Source: Pelargonium nanum (Eukaryota > Streptophyta > Magnoliopsida > Geraniales > Geraniaceae). From it: a stretch of 20,898 nt of DNA. Numbering within the stretch: the first letter of the stretch is position 1; every line of letters begins with the position of its first letter. The DNA lies in contig JAYMTF010001871.1 in NCBI GenBank assembly GCA_036897485.1, forward strand, positions 1 through 20,898. The letters are read 5' to 3'. Below, piece after piece: positions 19,132-20,898 of the stretch. A program made the position numbers and the translations under genes. The notes below the pieces were generated by a model. It did no database searches. It was not told where the DNA came from and worked only from the letters and a program-made list of their open reading frames with translations.

Positions 19132-20898
19132 ATATTAATTACAAATACACTTTTTGGTTTTTTTTTTCCTACTTTAATGACTTGTTTTATCATTTATGGC
19201 TTTTTATTTTGATTTTCTTTTTAAACTCTTTAAATGTAGGAAGTTTTTGCAATAATTTAATTCTTAAATTTGTGTGTTTCTTTTTAATTTAAGTGAAAAA
19301 AATCATTTATTTTTATACAGTTCAAAATATACTGAAAACGTTATGATTTTCGCTCAAACTGTTTGTTTGGATGACGGTATATGTTAGTTCAAATATATTC
19401 GACTTATAGCTTCCGATAGGTTGGCAATTAGCGGCATAACTCATGAACCCTATGAGCGCGAATTGTCACCCCTGACTTTCGGTTGTGAAGTACGTCGTTT
19501 TGGATCATTTGAGGTCCTATAGATGGTGTTTTGTGACCTCGGATTGTTAGCGATGAACATTATGAAATTGCGCGAAGAGTTTATATTGTTCTAATATTAT
19601 CGTTCGATGATTTTGTTTCTACGAATTTGAATCATTTTTACAGGGAGGGGAGGTTGTCAACTTTTTTCTTTTATCCTATTTTCTTGTAGTTGACTTACGA
19701 ACCTTTCATTATCACAAAATTAAAACTACACTCTTTCTCATATTCTATTTTGAAAATCGATTGAATTTATTTTTTTTTTGTTGGTAAGATCAATGACAAT
19801 ATTGACAAAGACATTTGCATATATTTATTTTATTTTCGGATTTCACCATGTAAATATAATAATCTTAGCTTGTGATCAAATCTTGAGAATGGCTTTAGTT
19901 AATACTACTAATTTTGTAGTGGTAGCAATTTGGAGTCCAAAATGTAAATAAAAGAACACGTGGGTCCATTTTATTTTATCTGATATTTTTACGGCACGTG
20001 ATTATCCAAGAAGTTGGATTGATCTGAGCCCCAGAAACAGCGGACCAAACTCATCATTGGTATATATTTTGTAGTGTTATGTCCCACATTTTTGGAATAT
20101 CTTGGACCAAAACAAACCTTGCCGACAATTTTTTCTTGTCTGTATTGGAGTCCCACTAACAATTCTATCGATTCAGGTTACTAATTTAAAAGGAAAATGT
20201 TTTATTTTTAATTAATTTTTTTCAACTATTCAATTCATTTTGATTTAGTATTGGATTCAACTTTTGTTATAATATATGATTCTTGATTTTATTTTATTGT
20301 TTTAATTTGGTCATCTAGTTATGTTAGTTTTTTTAGCCATTGTCATTACCTCAACTTTTATTTGTTGTGGGACACCACTTGTTTCAACCGTAAGCTAAGG
20401 TGTCCTTAACCACCAATTCATTTCCCATCAAGCTACCGAGCATAACACGACTGTGTCACGTTCGACTTCAACACTACCTTCCGTTGAAGACCTCTGTTCA
20501 CAGTGGCCTCGACCCACTTTTATCGTATGCTCGATTTGCATGAGCCTCCACCACTGAATCAATGTGGCTCAACAATAAGATATAATGTCAGTCGCCTACA
20601 CTACAAACGTCATTTCAAAGCAATCCATTACGGGCTTTATCAATTTTCCAGCATACCATAGTAGCCAGTACAATTTCTCCATACTCAATATCTTTGATGT
20701 TACTATTCTTCCCCTCTCAAGTTAGATACTATTTACTTTTATATGAACTTTTCAAAATGATCGATGTGGAGCTAAACCGAAGATTGGGTTTAAAATTTGG
20801 TGAAAAAATAATGAAAAAATACTAAACAAACATTTTTCTTTTTTTTTATACACTGGGTGGCGGCAAACCCAGTTGCGACGGCTCAAGAGAGGGTGTAA
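19132..20898. other. upstream flank of copy B, no gene recognised
   Basis: About 1.75 kb of AT-rich DNA with no substantial open frame on either strand and no RNA gene signature. The section at 19430-19640 is GC-richer (ctatgagcgcgaattgtcac) and may be repeat-derived. The section at 20190-20330 (aaaatgttttatttttaatt, then tttaatttggtcatctagtt) resembles the dispersed repeat seen near 9900. The final 50 bases (actgggtggcggcaaaccca) are GC-rich but unassigned. Confidence 0.5.
19957..20000. promoter_or_regulatory. pair of G-boxes (CACGTG)
   Basis: CACGTG occurs at 19957-19962 (aacacgtgggtcc) and at 19995-20000 (ggcacgtgatt), 38 bases apart. In plants this hexamer is bound by bZIP and bHLH factors. 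A TATA-like tatatatttt lies at 20061 on the plus strand, so the pair could serve a gene to the right or be distal to copy B. Functional status is unknown. Confidence 0.3.

Overview
The window looks like nuclear DNA of a flowering plant, most likely a eudicot. It is AT-rich, has long GT-AG introns, and carries plant-type repeats: hAT-like MITEs, tRNA-derived SINE remnants, solo LTRs and a plastid DNA insert. The proteins belong to plant families. Nothing prokaryotic or viral was seen.

Three protein genes are supported. (1) Plus strand, 215-1867: a two-exon gene for a UPF0496 (DUF677) protein of about 394 residues. Its single intron holds a decaying tandem repeat. (2) Minus strand, 9488 down to 3586: copy A, a 15-exon gene for a DUF3754 (TMEM143-like) membrane protein, 499 residues as modelled here. 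(3) Minus strand, 18922 down to 11622: copy B, a second 15-exon DUF3754 gene, 493 residues. A and B lie head to tail and share every intron position and phase. Twelve of the 15 exons have identical length, and both frames are open throughout, so this is an old tandem duplication in which both copies look functional. The UPF0496 gene and copy A are convergent; nothing suggests they act together.

The spaces hold mostly mobile DNA. Between the UPF0496 gene and copy A are a hAT-like MITE and a SINE remnant. Between copies A and B are a decayed but indel-free piece of plastid psbA, and a roughly 800 bp element with about 160 bp terminal inverted repeats and a 7 bp target duplication. The introns of copy B are crowded with small elements: several hAT-like MITEs, two of them with near-perfect 8 bp duplications, and a solo LTR flanked by GTAGA. 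Copy A carries a smaller set. The last 1.8 kb (19082-20898) is AT-rich flank with no recognisable gene.

No previously undescribed multi-gene system was found. The most useful observations are the tandem DUF3754 pair and where its members diverge (N-terminus, basic linker, inter-helix loop, C-terminal tail), a possible in-frame N-terminal extension of copy B, the psbA insert, and the load of small transposons in the copy B introns. Exon models were derived by hand from splice signals, frame and the comparison of the two paralogs.
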